Assembly: GCA_035543115.1 (NCBI GenBank)
Contig: DATKKF010000037.1
Span: 43,084 to 107,083, forward strand
Direction of reading: 5' to 3'
Length of the DNA stretch: 64,000 bases
From: RPRB01 sp035543115
GTDB taxonomy: Bacteria > Myxococcota > Myxococcia > Myxococcales > Myxococcaceae
A program made the translations under genes and the position numbers. The notes below the pieces were generated by a model. That model saw only the letters and a program-made list of their open reading frames with translations. It was not told the DNA's origin and did no database searches. Below, piece by piece: positions 47,562 to 56,709 of the stretch. Numbering within the stretch: position 1 is the first letter of the stretch; the number at the start of each line of letters is the position of its first letter.

Positions 47562-48689
47562 GTGACTCCCACCGACCCCAGCGCCCCGGCAGCCCGCCCG
47601 CCGTGGGCGCGCCCGCTGTGGTGGGCCCTCGCGGTGGCCGGGGCGTCGGTCCTGGCGTTGCTCGAATGGCTGCAGATGCGGTCGGTGATGGGGCCGGAGG
47701 CCAGTGCCGACTACCGGCTCTTCGGTCTGCTGAGGTGGGTGCTCTGGGTGCCGGTGGTGGCGGTGGTGTCCGGACCGGTCCGGCGCCTGGTCTCGGCCCG
47801 GGCGCGCCCGCCCGTGCTGGTCGCGGCGCTGCTCGGGGGATTCCTCGGGACGATGGTCTACTGCAGCGCGGGCCGGGCCGTCCTCAGCCGCTTCACCGGC
47901 CCCCAGTCCCTGCGCAAGATGCCCATCGGGCGAACGTTCCTCATGGGTTTCCGAGGGTTCGTCGAGCCGGGCATCAACTATCTGGCCATCGTTGGCATCC
48001 TCGGCACCATCGAGCTCCGGCGACGGCTCCGGCTGGAAGCGCTCGGGGCGGCGCGCCTCGAGGCGGAGCTCGCCCGGGCCGAACTCGACGCCATGCGCGT
48101 CCAGCTTCATCCGCAGCTCATCGAGGACACGCTCCGGAGCACCGCCGAGTGCGTCCGCTCCGGGGCCTCGACCCAGGCGGTGCAGCTGCTGGCCAGGCTG
48201 AGCGACGTGCTCCGGCTCACCCTGGCGACCCTCGGGCAGGAGCGGGTGGCGCTGAAGCAGGAGCTGGAGTTCCTTCAGGCGTACCTGGCCCTTCAGCAAA
48301 TCCGTGCCCCGGGCCGGCTGCGGACCCGGATCGACATACCGGCCGAGGCGCTCACGGTGGAGATCCCGTCCCTGGCGCTCTTCCAGCTGGCGGAGCTCCC
48401 GGCCTCGCCGTGGGAGGGCGCGCTGGAGCTGTCGGCGGCCGTCGCGGGCCGGCGGCTGCGGGTCCGGCTGCGGCAGCTGGCCTCCGCGCAGCCCGGGGCG
48501 GAGGTCACCGAGGCGCAGGACCGGCTGGGCGACCTGCGCCAGCGCCTGGAGCACCTGTACCCGAAGGACCACGCGCTCCGGGTGGAGCACGAGAACGCGG
48601 GCCTGCTGTGCACGCTGGACATCCCGCTGGTGCAGCTCGAATCGCCAGAGCTGTTCGTGGAAGGCGGGCTCCTCGCCGCGGCACGCTGA
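47562..48689 (+). CDS. Degenerate LytS-like kinase paralogue (pseudokinase)
   Basis: A 375-residue protein paralogous to the kinase two genes upstream, sharing hydrophobic segments, the linker ARAELDAMRVQLHP and LSDVLRLTLATLGQERVALK. The active-site motif is RVQLHPQLIEDTL, so the phospho-acceptor His (His175 in the paralogue) is Gln185 and the FLFN part is lost. The N-box Asn region is replaced by FQLAELPASPWEGALE, and the glycine loops are absent. It should not phosphorylate. It begins nine bases after the regulator gene with GTG 47562. It probably heterodimerises with the active kinase and tunes it; this is inference. It is not a broken gene: the frame is intact and long. Confidence 0.88.
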   Translation: MTPTDPSAPAARPPWARPLWWALAVAGASVLALLEWLQMRSVMGPEASADYRLFGLLRWVLWVPVVAVVSGPVRRLVSARARPPVLVAALLGGFLGTMVYCSAGRAVLSRFTGPQSLRKMPIGRTFLMGFRGFVEPGINYLAIVGILGTIELRRRLRLEALGAARLEAELARAELDAMRVQLHPQLIEDTLRSTAECVRSGASTQAVQLLARLSDVLRLTLATLGQERVALKQELEFLQAYLALQQIRAPGRLRTRIDIPAEALTVEIPSLALFQLAELPASPWEGALELSAAVAGRRLRVRLRQLASAQPGAEVTEAQDRLGDLRQRLEHLYPKDHALRVEHENAGLLCTLDIPLVQLESPELFVEGGLLAAAR

Positions 48690-48704
48690 GCGGACGCCCG
48701 TCCT

Positions 48705-50660
48705 TCAGGCCTCGCGCTCCTCGCCGCTCCGGAACCAGGCGGCGAGCGGGCCGATCTCCTTGAAGCGCCGCGCCGGCGGCAGACCCGCCAGCAGCTGCCG
48801 CCCGTACGCCTTGCGACCCACCCGCACGTCGAGGAGCGCCACGATGCCGCGATCGGTCCGCGTCCGGATCAACCGGCCGAAGCCCTGCCGCAGCGCCAGC
48901 GCGGCCTCGGGCAGCTGGTAGCTGGAGAACGGCTCGCGGCCCGCCTCCTCGAGCGCCTCGATGCGGGCGGCGACCACCGGGTGGGTGGGGGAGGCGAAGG
49001 GGAGCTTGTCGAGCACGACGAGCGAGAGCGCGTCTCCGGGTACGTCCACGCCCTCCCAGAAGCTCGCCGAGGCGAAGAGCACGCTCGGGGTAGACTGGAA
49101 GGCGTCGAGCAGCACCGGCTTCGGCGCCTCGCCCTGGAGCAGCATCGGGTACGGGAGCCGACCCGAGAGGAGCGCGTGCACCCGCTCCATGTTCCGGAGC
49201 GAGGTGAAGAGCGCGAAGGCCCGGCCGCCGGTCACCTCGACCAGCCGGGCGATCTCCTCCGCCACCGCCTCGGGAAAGCCCGGCTCGCGCGGCTCGGGCA
49301 GCGACGTGGGCAGGTACAGGGCCGACTGCCGTGCGTAGTCGAACGACGAGGGCACCGCGAGCTGGGTGAGCGGCGCCACCGCCTCTCCCTCGGCGTCGAG
49401 CAGTCCCACCTGCCGGCAGAAGTACTCGAACGAGTTGCCGGTGCGGAGTGTCGCCGAGGTGAAGACCACGGTGTCCACCGCACCGTACAGCCGCTCGCGC
49501 ATCGCGTCGGCCACCGAGATGGGCGCCGCGCGAAAGAACAGTCCGCGACCACGGCCCTCCGCCCAGTACACGTGGTCCGGCGCGTCCGCCCGCCGCAGGA
49601 AGTCGAGCTCCGCCCCGAGCTCCGCCGCCCTCCGCGCCAGTGCCGTGAGGTCGGGCTCCTCGTGCCCCGCGGCAAACCCGCCCAGCGCGTCGAGGCCCTC
49701 GAGCACTCCCGCAGTATGACGTTCCAGCGGGGCGAGCGCCCGCGCGGTCAGCCGGACCGCCCCCTCGTCCGTCATCCCCACCGCCCGCGGCGCCGCGGCC
49801 CAGAGCGCCTCGGCCTCGGCCCGCACCTTGACCGCCAGCGCCGAGAGCACCCCGGCCCGGGCGTCCTCCAGCGGCAGCGCCGCCTGCGCGTCCCGGGCGA
49901 GCTCCTCGAAGCGATGGCTGCTCACCGTGGTCCCGAAGAACTCGGTGGCCGCGTCCTCGAGCCCGTGCGCCTCGTCGAAGACCACCGCCTCGTACCGCGG
50001 GAGGACGCCCTCGCCGTTACCGCGGCCGGTGCGCACCACCAGATCGGCAAAGAACAACGCGTGGTTCACCACCACCAGCTCGGATTCCTCGGCCTGCTGC
50101 CGCAGCCGGGTGACGAAGCAGGTGGCATGCTGCGGGCACCGCGTTCCGAGGCATCCCTCGGGCGTGGTCGAGACCTGGCGCCAGCCCGAGAAGCCCTCGG
50201 GGAGCATCAGCTCGGCCCGGTCCCCGGTCTGGGTGCGCTCGGCCCAGCGGAGCAGCATCCCGAACGCCTCGGCGTCCTCGCGCGAGTCGAGCAGCGCCCC
50301 GGTCCTCGCCCGCTCCAGCCGGTGGAGGCAGAGGTAGTTCGCCCGGCCCTTGACCAGCGTCGCCCGGACCGGGAGCCCGAGCGTGGCGCGCACCAGCGGT
50401 AGATCCTTGTGGAACAGCTGATCCTGGAGGTTCTTGGTCGCGGTGGAGACGACGACGCGCCGTCCGCTCAGGATGGCCGGGACCAGGTACGCCAGCGTCT
50501 TCCCGGTGCCGGTCCCCGCCTCGGCCACCAGCATCCGCCGCTCGTCGAATGCCCGCGCCACCTCGCGCGCCAGGGTGAGCTGCTCTGGGCGGTGCTCGTA
50601 CCCGGCCAGCGCACGGGAGAGTCGGCCGCCCGGGCCCAGGACCGCGGCGATCTCGTCCAC
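48705..50660 (-). CDS. dinG: ATP-dependent DNA helicase, DinG/XPD family
   Basis: A 651-residue superfamily 2 helicase of the DinG/YoaA type, 5'-3' and structure-unwinding, with an iron-sulfur cluster. Walker A is EAGTGTGKTLAYLVP (Lys54), the cluster Cys set is NYLC, CLGTRC and ATCFV at about 118-180, and the DEAH box is VVFDEAHGLEDAA. Later motifs are FTSATLRTGNSFEYF, LFASASFWEGVDVPGD and LRQGFGRLIRTRTDRG. GTG 50660 is used. It is 129 bp downstream of the zinc-ribbon gene and convergent with the pseudokinase (15 bp between stops). YoaA rather than DinG cannot be excluded. Confidence 0.94.
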   Translation of the reverse strand: MDEIAAVLGPGGRLSRALAGYEHRPEQLTLAREVARAFDERRMLVAEAGTGTGKTLAYLVPAILSGRRVVVSTATKNLQDQLFHKDLPLVRATLGLPVRATLVKGRANYLCLHRLERARTGALLDSREDAEAFGMLLRWAERTQTGDRAELMLPEGFSGWRQVSTTPEGCLGTRCPQHATCFVTRLRQQAEESELVVVNHALFFADLVVRTGRGNGEGVLPRYEAVVFDEAHGLEDAATEFFGTTVSSHRFEELARDAQAALPLEDARAGVLSALAVKVRAEAEALWAAAPRAVGMTDEGAVRLTARALAPLERHTAGVLEGLDALGGFAAGHEEPDLTALARRAAELGAELDFLRRADAPDHVYWAEGRGRGLFFRAAPISVADAMRERLYGAVDTVVFTSATLRTGNSFEYFCRQVGLLDAEGEAVAPLTQLAVPSSFDYARQSALYLPTSLPEPREPGFPEAVAEEIARLVEVTGGRAFALFTSLRNMERVHALLSGRLPYPMLLQGEAPKPVLLDAFQSTPSVLFASASFWEGVDVPGDALSLVVLDKLPFASPTHPVVAARIEALEEAGREPFSSYQLPEAALALRQGFGRLIRTRTDRGIVALLDVRVGRKAYGRQLLAGLPPARRFKEIGPLAAWFRSGEEREA

Positions 50661-50789
50661 CTAGTGCTCCGACCCCGTGACCAGGGCGAGGCGGCAGAGA
50701 CCGAAGCGAGGCGGCGCACCCGAGGAGCGAGCCGCGGAGGCGTCTCTCGGGGGGCCGCCGCAGCGGTCGGGATACCCGGGCCGGAACAC

Positions 50790-51794
50790 TCAGTGAGCCC
50801 GGAGCAGGATGTTGACCAGCAGCGCGGCGATGGGGATGACGAAGAAGAGCATCGCGCTGACCGCCAGCACCTTGCGCCGGTTTCGCTGCAGCTCTGCCGG
50901 GTCGGTCTTCGCCGCGGCCGCGGCCGCGGTCGAGGCCATCCGCACCATGACCTCGAGCGCCACCTTGGCCTGCGGGTCGTCGGGTGTGGCCGCGAGGTGA
51001 ATCCGGTACAGCCGTCCGGCCTTCGCCAGCTCGTCCATGTTGAAGGCCAGCTGGAGGAACTTCTCGTGCTCCTCCTGCTTCGTCCAGCGCTCCTCGAGCC
51101 CCCGCCAGGCCGCCTCGAGCGCGGCAGACGGCTGGTGCTCCTCGGCGCGGAAGTTGGCGAAGACCAGGCCGCAGGCCGGGCAGATGAGCGCCTCGCGGCT
51201 CCGCGGGGTGATGCACTTGGGGCAGTGGCCCGGGGGAATCTGGATGGTCGAGCCGCGGGCGACCCCCGGCGGCGGCGCCACCACCGGGGTGCCCCCGGTG
51301 TTCCGCGGACGCAGCGCCTGGGGCGGCGGCGCAGGCGGGTGCACGCCCCCGAGCTGATCGAGGAGGTGGGCGAACTCGGCGTCCACCACCCGCTTCGGCG
51401 GAGGCGCGGCCTCGGGCACCGTGACCGGACCGATGGCCGGCGGCCTCGTGGGCGAGTCGAACCGGGCCACCTCGGCCGGCTGCGGCAGCGCGGACGTCCC
51501 CGGCGGTGCGATCGCCAGCGGCATCGCGTCGGAGGAAGGCGTCAGGAGGATGATGGTCGGCCCCTCGTCGTCTTCGTCCCCGTCGACCGGCACGGGCGCG
51601 GGCACGGAACGCGGAGCGTCCTTGGTACTGGACGCGGTCGTCGCCTTGGGAGACGGCACTGTCACCGGTCGCGCCGGAAGCTGCTGCCGCTGCTCGGCGC
51701 CGCAGGCCGGACACCGGGCGACGAGCCCACCCCGCTCGACGCGGAGGTCGACCAGCTCGACGAGGCGCTCACAGGAAGGACAGAGAACTTTCAT
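50790..51794 (-). CDS. Zinc-ribbon tail-anchored membrane protein
   Basis: A 334-residue protein with an N-terminal zinc ribbon (MKVLCPSCERLVELVD, then ARCPACGAEQRQQ), a long Pro/Ala/Ser/Thr-rich disordered region at about 40-180, and a second zinc-binding pair (GHCPKCITPRS, then LICPACGLVFANF). A helical segment follows at about 205-300 and a single C-terminal membrane helix (VSAMLFFVIPIAALLVNILL). This is tail-anchor topology with the zinc ribbons in the cytosol. The architecture recalls MJ0042-type zinc-ribbon proteins of myxobacteria. It lies 70 bp after the M50 protease gene and may be a regulator or substrate of it; that is inference. Confidence 0.8.
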   Translation of the reverse strand: MKVLCPSCERLVELVDLRVERGGLVARCPACGAEQRQQLPARPVTVPSPKATTASSTKDAPRSVPAPVPVDGDEDDEGPTIILLTPSSDAMPLAIAPPGTSALPQPAEVARFDSPTRPPAIGPVTVPEAAPPPKRVVDAEFAHLLDQLGGVHPPAPPPQALRPRNTGGTPVVAPPPGVARGSTIQIPPGHCPKCITPRSREALICPACGLVFANFRAEEHQPSAALEAAWRGLEERWTKQEEHEKFLQLAFNMDELAKAGRLYRIHLAATPDDPQAKVALEVMVRMASTAAAAAAKTDPAELQRNRRKVLAVSAMLFFVIPIAALLVNILLRAH

Positions 51795-51843
51795 CTAGGG
51801 GCGGGGCCGGCGAAGGTCTTCCGCGCTCGGAGGTCGGCGAGCA

Positions 51844-51872
51844 GTCTAGAGGACAGCGGCGGGTCTAGAGGA
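51844..51872. repeat. Direct repeat GTCTAGAGGA at the M50 stop
   Basis: GTCTAGAGGA occurs at 51844-51853 and 51863-51872, 19 bp apart, on either side of and including the M50 protease stop codon. CTAG is rare in such GC-rich DNA, so two identical copies stand out. It could be a protein-binding site or the remains of a duplication. Confidence 0.4.
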
Positions 51873-52806
51873 GTGCGACGAACGGTGCGGGCAAGAAACA
51901 GAGGACGGCCACCGCGAGGGCGGCCACGCACAACCACCCACGTGCGACACCCAGTGGCTCCTCCGGAGCGGTCACTGGGGGGTGCCCGACGCCGACCACC
52001 AGCGAGACCACCAGCAGCCAGGCGAGCCAGGTGAAGGAGACCAGTGCGGTGAGCACCGCGAGGAGCGCCAGGGCACAGCGACCAATGGCCCGTGCTCGCC
52101 TTCCGAAGAGGGCGTAGGTCAGGTGCCCGGCATCCAGCTGCCCGATGGGGAACAGGTTCAGCATGGTGATGAGCGACCCCAGCCACCCGGCGAGCACGAA
52201 GGGGTGTGCGTCCACGTCCATGCCGGGGGGTCGGGGGCCGAGGAAGGCCAGCTCGAACAGCCGCAGCAGGAGGTTGTCCCCGTAGATTTGCACGTCCAGC
52301 CGGGGGAGTCCGTGCTGGAACACGCTCCAGAGCGACATCGGACCCAGCACCAGGGACCCGGTGGGCGGAAGCGGGACGAAGCGGGAGTGGGTGTACCCCC
52401 AGGCGAGGAAGGGCAGGCACACCAGGAACCCGGCGAGCGGGCCGGCCGCGCCGATGTCCACCAGGGCGTTCCGGGAGGGGATGCGGTCCCGGACCCGGAT
52501 GACCGCCCCGAGCGTCCCGAAGCCCAGCAGAGGCAAGGGGATGAAGTACGGCAGGCTGGCGCTCACCCCGTGGCGGCGGGCCAGCAGGTAGTGCCCGAAC
52601 TCATGTGCCGCGAGGATGCTCAGCGCCGCCACGGTGAACTGCAGGGAGCTCATCAGCGCGCGGGTGCTGATCCGGATTGCCCCGCTGTCGGTCCACGAGC
52701 CGGTCTGCGTGAGCAGGAAGGTGCCGAACACCGTCACCAGCGTGCAGCCGAAGAGGACTGCCGGGAGCCAGGGGCGTGGCTCGGGCCGTGGGAGTGTCGC
52801 GTCCAG
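51865..52806 (-). CDS. M50 site-2-protease-like membrane metalloprotease, probable CTG start
   Basis: A 313-residue intramembrane zinc protease. The active site is LSILAAHEFGHYLLARRHG (His68-Glu69) and the third ligand lies in NLFPIGQLDAGHL. Several membrane helices are visible, and the gene end is hydrophobic. The first GTG (52737) would remove most of the first helix; the frame extends to a CTG at 52806 behind GAGGAG, giving MDATLPRPEPRPWLPAVLFG and the complete helix. HrcA ends at 52816, nine bases before. Such proteases cleave membrane-anchored regulators (for example anti-sigma factors) or process precursors. The substrate is unknown; the zinc-ribbon protein is the nearest candidate. Confidence 0.83.
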   Translation of the reverse strand: MDATLPRPEPRPWLPAVLFGCTLVTVFGTFLLTQTGSWTDSGAIRISTRALMSSLQFTVAALSILAAHEFGHYLLARRHGVSASLPYFIPLPLLGFGTLGAVIRVRDRIPSRNALVDIGAAGPLAGFLVCLPFLAWGYTHSRFVPLPPTGSLVLGPMSLWSVFQHGLPRLDVQIYGDNLLLRLFELAFLGPRPPGMDVDAHPFVLAGWLGSLITMLNLFPIGQLDAGHLTYALFGRRARAIGRCALALLAVLTALVSFTWLAWLLVVSLVVGVGHPPVTAPEEPLGVARGWLCVAALAVAVLCFLPAPFVALL

Positions 52807-52815
52807 CGTCGCTCC

Positions 52816-53844
52816 TCAGGGCTCCAGGGCCGACGAGAGGACCTGGGCGGTGAACTGCACCAGGGGGATGACGCGCTGGTAGTTCATCCGCGTCGGTCCG
52901 ATGACCCCCACCGTCCCGAGCGAGCGGTCCGCCGGTCCGTAGGGGGTGGCCACCAGCGACACGTCGCCGCCGGGAGAGAGGTCGCTCTCATGCCCGATGA
53001 AGATTTGCATCTCCCGGGCACGCTGCACGCGGTCGAGGAGCGCCACCAGCCGGGTCTTCTCCTCCAGGGCGCGGAAGAGGCCCTTCATCCGCTCGACGTC
53101 GGCGAACTCGGGCGCCTCCAGGAAGCTGCCGGTGCCCTCGATGAAGACCTTCTCGCTCGGCGGTACGCCGGTGGCGAGCAGCCCGAGCTTCAGGGCCTTG
53201 GAGACCAGCTGATCATAGGCGGCCTGGTCCTGGGCCAGCTCCTGCTCGATGCGTCCCCGCACCTGCTCGAGGGGGAGCTTCTCCAGCAGCTCGCTGAGGT
53301 AGTTGGACGCCCGTACCAGCTCCTCGGGGGACATCTCGAAGTCCAGCGCCACCGGACGGTTGTGCACCTGGCCGTCCTGGTCGACCAGGATGGCGAGCAC
53401 CCGGCCCTCGCGGAGGCGGACGAACTCGATGCGGTGGAACGTCCCCGAGGTGGGACGCGGCGTGACCACCACGCCCGCGTGTCGGGTGAGGAAATGAAGA
53501 ATGCGGCCCGCCTCCTGGAGCGACTCCTCGAGGGGCGTCCCGCTGGCGTTGAGGCCCCGCTGGATGAGCTCGCGGTCGCGGGGATTCGGATCGCGGAGGC
53601 GGATGAGCGTGTCCACGTAGAAGCGGTACGCACGGTCGGTGGGGACCCGGCCGGCCGAGGTGTGCGGTTTCTCGAGGTACCCGAGCTCCTCCAGGTCCGC
53701 CATCACGTTCCGAAGCGTGGCTGATGAGACCTCGAAGCCGCTCGACCGGGCGAGCTGCTGGCTCCCGACCGGGCCGCCCGTGGAGATGTACTCGCGAATG
53801 ATCGCGTGCAGGACGTCGCGGGCGCGGTCGGAAAGCTCGGCCAT
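52816..53844 (-). CDS. hrcA: Heat-inducible transcription repressor HrcA
   Basis: A 342-residue HrcA, the repressor of groE/dnaK-type operons through the CIRCE element. The winged helix is at about 5-75 (ISTGGPVGSQQLARSSGFEV; SSATLRNVMADLEELGYLEK). After it come HTSAGRVPTDRAYRFYVDTL and the C-terminal VGVIGPTRMNYQRVIPLVQF. ATG 53844 gives a normal start, although the frame extends 20 codons upstream. It is divergent from glnA (167 bp). It is not next to grpE-dnaK here, unlike in many Gram-positive and other bacteria, and no CIRCE repeat was seen in the window. Confidence 0.96.
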   Translation of the reverse strand: MAELSDRARDVLHAIIREYISTGGPVGSQQLARSSGFEVSSATLRNVMADLEELGYLEKPHTSAGRVPTDRAYRFYVDTLIRLRDPNPRDRELIQRGLNASGTPLEESLQEAGRILHFLTRHAGVVVTPRPTSGTFHRIEFVRLREGRVLAILVDQDGQVHNRPVALDFEMSPEELVRASNYLSELLEKLPLEQVRGRIEQELAQDQAAYDQLVSKALKLGLLATGVPPSEKVFIEGTGSFLEAPEFADVERMKGLFRALEEKTRLVALLDRVQRAREMQIFIGHESDLSPGGDVSLVATPYGPADRSLGTVGVIGPTRMNYQRVIPLVQFTAQVLSSALEP

Positions 53845-54011
53845 GGCGGCTCGCAGTGGACAAGCGTAGGCAGGTGCGGCCCCCGTTTCAATGCGAAGGG
53901 GCACAGCCGTGGCCCCCGGCGCCCGTCTGAGGCCTCAGTCCCATTCCCTTTTCTCCGCGTCTGGGGCTTTATCCGCCAGCACACGTTTCGTTGATGCCGC
54001 CAGGAGGGCGC

Positions 54012-55421
<1,410 letters not shown>

Positions 55422-55459
55422 GATTCGCCGGCAGTCGCGAGCGGGCTGGCTCAATGAAT

Positions 55460-55491
55460 CCCCCGGGCCCTGTGGGGCATCAGGCCGGGGG
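55460..55491. terminator. Imperfect hairpin downstream of glnA
   Basis: CCCCCGGGCC (55460-55469) can pair with GGCCGGGGG (55483-55491) with one bulged base, forming a GC stem 38 bp after the glnA stop. Possible glnA terminator. Confidence 0.4.
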
Positions 55492-55519
55492 ACGGCCCCT
55501 CGCTCACTCCAGAGGGTCG

Positions 55520-55711
55520 ATGATGGAGACGAGGCAGCGTGCCGACCTCGCGCTGGGAGGGCTGGACCGGCAGCGGTTCAACGACTTCGTGCTCGCCCAG
55601 AGAATGCTGCCGCCGGACCTGCTGCTCAAGGCGGTGATGGACGAGCTCGTGCCCGCGGAGAAGGCTCGAGCCGCGGCGAGCCGCCTGGCGCGGGCGACGA
55701 CGCCGAACTGA
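55520..55711 (+). CDS. Small hypothetical protein
   Basis: A 63-residue helical, cytosolic protein without Cys: MMETRQRADLALGGLDRQRF, then AQRMLPPDLLLKAVMDELVP and an Ala/Arg-rich end. ATG 55520 or 55523 follows AGAGGG; the frame also has an ATG at 55452. It lies 98 bp after glnA, perhaps beyond its terminator. No family is recognised, and the call as a real gene rests on codon bias and the ribosome site. Confidence 0.5.
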   Translation: MMETRQRADLALGGLDRQRFNDFVLAQRMLPPDLLLKAVMDELVPAEKARAAASRLARATTPN

Positions 55712-55910
55712 GCTGCGGAGAGTCGCGCCTGGGGCGCTCGAACCGGGGGCGGTGGTGAGGTGCACCGCCGTCCGCAGCAGGCCGATGCGCGCGCCTGCCG
55801 GGAGGTGGCGGGGGCCCTCGTCCGGTCGAGCGCGCAGACGCCTCTGCGGCTCTCTCGCCTGGCGGGTAAGGTGCCGGCACTCGTTCCCCGGCCGGCGCTG
55901 CTCGTTCCTC

Positions 55911-56663
55911 ATGACCTCGTTCTGGGTGTCGATCCAGTCGTTCGCCCGCGCTGCGCCCTGGGTGGTGCTCTTCTCGGCCGCCGCCGTCTTCCCTCTGCTC
56001 TTCTTCGTGACCGCGCCGTACGGGCGGCATTTCCGTCCCGGCTGGGGGCCGGCCCTGGGCTCGAGGGCCGGTTGGATCGCGATGGAGTGGCCGTCGGTCT
56101 TCCTCTTCGGCTTGGTGTGGATCGCCAACCCAGGGTTCGGCACGCCGATGGTGACCATGCTGGGCGTTCTCTGGCTGGTCCACTACCTCCAGCGCACCTT
56201 GGTCTTCTCGCTCCTGCTCAAGGATTCGCAGAAGCGCCAGCCGGTGGTCACCGTGGTCATGGGGACCTTGTTCAACGTGCTCAACGCCACGGGGAACGCA
56301 GCCGCGCTCACCGACCGGCCCTTCGATGGGCTCTTCGTCCTCGGGACCACGCTCTTCGTCGTGGGCTTCGTGGTGAACGTGCACTCGGACCACGTGCTGC
56401 GCTCGCTCCGGGCACCGGGGGAGAACGGCTACAAGGTGCCCTTCGGCGGCGGGTTCAGGTTCGTGAGCGCCCCCAACTATCTGGCGGAGATCATCGAGTG
56501 GCTGGGCTTCGCGCTGGCGGCGCAGACGCTGGCGGGATGGGCCTTCGCCGTCTTCACCCTCGCGAACCTGGCGCCGCGCGCGCTGGCGAACCACCGGTGG
56601 TACCGCGCGAGGTTCCCGGACTACCCCGCGAATCGACGCGCGCTCATCCCGTTCCTCTGGTGA
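55911..56663 (+). CDS. Steroid 5-alpha-reductase-like membrane protein
   Basis: A 250-residue polytopic protein like 3-oxo-5-alpha-steroid 4-dehydrogenase C-terminal domains (and DUF1295 proteins). The C-terminal part shows the family pattern: NVHSDHVLRSLRAPGENGYK, then PFGGGFRFVSAPNYLAEIIE with WLGFALAAQT, and HRWYRARFPDYPANRRALIP. Six or so hydrophobic segments are visible, starting with PWVVLFSAAAVFPLLFFV. ATG 55911 is used; no good ribosome site is seen and the frame runs on upstream. These enzymes reduce double bonds of steroid or isoprenoid substrates with NADPH. The P450 gene begins 46 bp downstream, so the pair may act on one lipid. Confidence 0.85.
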   Translation: MTSFWVSIQSFARAAPWVVLFSAAAVFPLLFFVTAPYGRHFRPGWGPALGSRAGWIAMEWPSVFLFGLVWIANPGFGTPMVTMLGVLWLVHYLQRTLVFSLLLKDSQKRQPVVTVVMGTLFNVLNATGNAAALTDRPFDGLFVLGTTLFVVGFVVNVHSDHVLRSLRAPGENGYKVPFGGGFRFVSAPNYLAEIIEWLGFALAAQTLAGWAFAVFTLANLAPRALANHRWYRARFPDYPANRRALIPFLW

Positions 56664-56709
56664 GCACGCGCTCGACCCGATCGCTGCTTGCAACTCGAAC
56701 CCTCCGCGG

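Noticed and set aside
47562..48689. Pseudogene call for the third LytS-like gene
   Set aside because: The frame is intact over 375 codons, has good spacing and keeps its membrane and dimer parts; loss of catalysis without decay fits a pseudokinase.
53845..54011. CIRCE element or sigma-54 promoter between hrcA and glnA
   Set aside because: No TTAGCACTC-type inverted repeat and no TGGCAC-N5-TTGC were found; GGGCACAGCC at the upstream side is too far from consensus.
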